Assembly: GCA_036583965.1 (NCBI GenBank)
Contig: JAZBQD010000030.1
Span: forward strand, 86,337,800-86,401,799
Direction of reading: 5' to 3'
DNA length: 64,000 bases
Source of the DNA: Prunella strophiata
Lineage: Eukaryota > Chordata > Aves > Passeriformes > Prunellidae
The position numbers and the translations under genes are program-made. Below, piece after piece: positions 62,326 to 64,000 of the stretch. Every line of letters starts with the position of its first letter. Position 1 is the stretch's first letter. The notes below the pieces were generated by a model. It saw nothing but the letters and a program-made list of their open reading frames with translations, was not told the origin of the DNA and did not search any database.

Positions 62326-64000
62326 GAAAGGACTAATCCAATGCCTGGATGGAGCATTTCTGCTGGTACAAGCAAAAGTGTCTCCATGATACACTGCATA
62401 GCCAGCCCTGCCAGCTGCCCTAGGAACAGCTGGAGACCCAAATGAAAAGAAAAAAGTCTGAGCTGGTGAATTATGCAATCGTGCTTAGGAGCACTGGGAT
62501 GGTTTAATGTCTGATTGTGGGTTTGGTAGGGTTTTTTTTTATTTGCCAAATAACCTAATGATTTGTTTGTACTCATAAAGGTGTTGAAAGTACTGACTGT
62601 TAAATAGCTGCTACCCCACAGTTAAGAGATAGGAGTTCAAAGGACATTAGCAGGCCCATATAAAAGCCCAGTTACAGAGGAGATTTTGTGGGTAAAAGTG
62701 GCCACTGAGATGAAAGCTTTAAAGTAGTCTAAGATCTTTTTCATTTTGTGTTTATTTGGGGGGTATTGGATTTTTTGTTTGGTTGGTTATTACAATTTTG
62801 TTCCCTAGTAGTGGAATTTGCACCACTGTAAATACAATTTATTAACACAGGTTGCTGCTCATTCTGAAGTAAGCCACTCCATTTCTGGCTGAAGAAAGTT
62901 GCTGTGCCTAACTCTGCTGCTGGAAGAAAATTAAGACAGGTTCTCAATCTAGTGCTCTCATTTTGCTCCTAAGAAGCAATTTGAGTAAGCTTCTTTTCCT
63001 TTGGACAGTGCCTCCCCTATAAGACAGCACCAGTGGGTGGATCAGTGTCCTGAAGAATGGTACAGAGCCAAAGACCCATATTTGAGTGAAGTAAAGTTTA
63101 CAGTTTGCCAGAGAAAGAGGGATACACAGGTTGCACTCCTATACAAGCAAAGGAGCCTTTCCAGGGTAATGGGACTAGGACGAAAAAAATTAGTCAGAAA
63201 TATTTGTATATATGACAAAGTGCTCATTCTGCAAAAAGTGTGAACCTAATATCCTCAATGTTCATGTGAGTGTAGGAAAAAAAAGAATGATTACTCTACG
63301 TTTATGTGTCTGTGCTTTCACAAACTTACAAAAGTATATGCACATTCAGGAACATATATCTTCACGACCAGATTAAGTTGCATGGCAGCTGAGCCCTGCA
63401 GAGCTCAAGTCCTAAGTAAAGGCAACCACTGAAAAATGAGGAATGAGCAATAAAAATGGTTGATTGTGGTATCTGTTTCTTTTATGTGAGTTTATGCCAA
63501 CAAGTGGTTTATCGACTGGCTGAGGACACTCCTTGCACACTTTTCTCTAGGTTGTTACACCATGAACTTATTTTAATTAACAGTTTTATCTGATAAGACC
63601 ATTTTAGGTCTTTCCATGTTAGCCTGGTAAGGCAAAAAAAGAGAGTCATTTGCATGGAAATATACATGTTAAAAGTGAGCTCAAGCTTAAGGACAATATG
63701 CTGGAGCTAGTTGCCATCATCTTAACTTGAATTAGCTGTTGGCTAGATATCTCCTGTAATATTATGGGAAAGGGATAATGGAGAGCCTGAATAAGTGAAA
63801 CAGCATGAAAAATCAGGAAAAATATGTAAATTTAAGTAAAGGTGTGCTCATAGGGAATAGTTTTAAACAAAATAAATACTTGGTGTTTTAAATAAGTGAA
63901 AAGAAACCATCCTTGTCAAATATAGTTACACATCTCAAATTGTTCTTCATCATTTTTTCACTGTTTAAACAAAGTTACATTATATGTGTGACACAATAAT
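62326..64000. other. unassigned AT-rich DNA, window end
   Basis: No gene identified. A pyrimidine-rich acceptor lookalike ('cttcttttcctttggacag', ending at 63008) precedes a frame open to 63243 with a possible GAA/GTAAAG donor at 63090; the implied exon would read ASPIRQHQWVDQCPEEWY near its start. It does not chain in phase with the 57286 island and is left as a lead. Confidence 0.4.

Noticed and set aside
1..64000. CRISPR array, tRNA, rRNA, phage or bacterial operon
   Set aside because: No spaced direct repeats, cloverleaf-type sequence with A and B boxes, or dense coding was seen; the sequence is vertebrate-type.

Overview
This is vertebrate, intron- or intergenic-type DNA, most likely from a bird and possibly a songbird. 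It is AT-rich, has no complete gene, and contains CR1 LINE copies in both orientations plus one fragment resembling a common avian endogenous-retrovirus LTR. No bacterial-style operon, CRISPR array, rRNA or tRNA gene was found. The taxon call rests on recognising repeat families from memory, not on a database search.

Layout. Positions 1-3.6 kb: sparse, AT-rich DNA with a possible MIR-like SINE scrap and two short open islands with good splice signals (163-252, 3373-3526). Positions 4.4-6.6 kb: the most striking structure, two arrays of one hexanucleotide (about 470 bp and 1 kb), each followed by a near-identical 350-bp single-copy segment, that is, a recent tandem duplication of array plus flank. 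Positions 6.6-34.8 kb: mostly unassigned DNA with a GC-richer patch at 9.3-10.0 kb, a CR1 3' fragment at 12.2 kb, SINE-like remnants at 16.2 and 28.9 kb, and simple repeats. Positions 34.9-35.2 kb: LTR-like fragment. Positions 36.7-37.1 kb: a 344-nt pure purine tract, mainly a GGAA array. Positions 41-43.6 kb: a CR1 3' tip, then a 1.55-kb internally deleted CR1 on the + strand. Positions 53.3-55.2 kb: a second internally deleted CR1 on the - strand, very similar to the first in its last third. Positions 58-62.3 kb: a G/T-rich tract with quadruplex potential and two more minus-strand CR1 3' ends.

No host gene could be named. Several short islands on the + strand are open in one frame and flanked by AG/GT splice signals. 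They could be widely spaced exons of one large gene, but their phases do not all chain together and none matches a protein I recognise, so they are given at low confidence. All eight long homopolymer loci (16 or more bases) are T-runs on the + strand, which would fit sense transcription of that strand but does not prove it. The long repetitive reading frames in the hexamer and GGAA arrays are artefacts of unit lengths or composition, not proteins.
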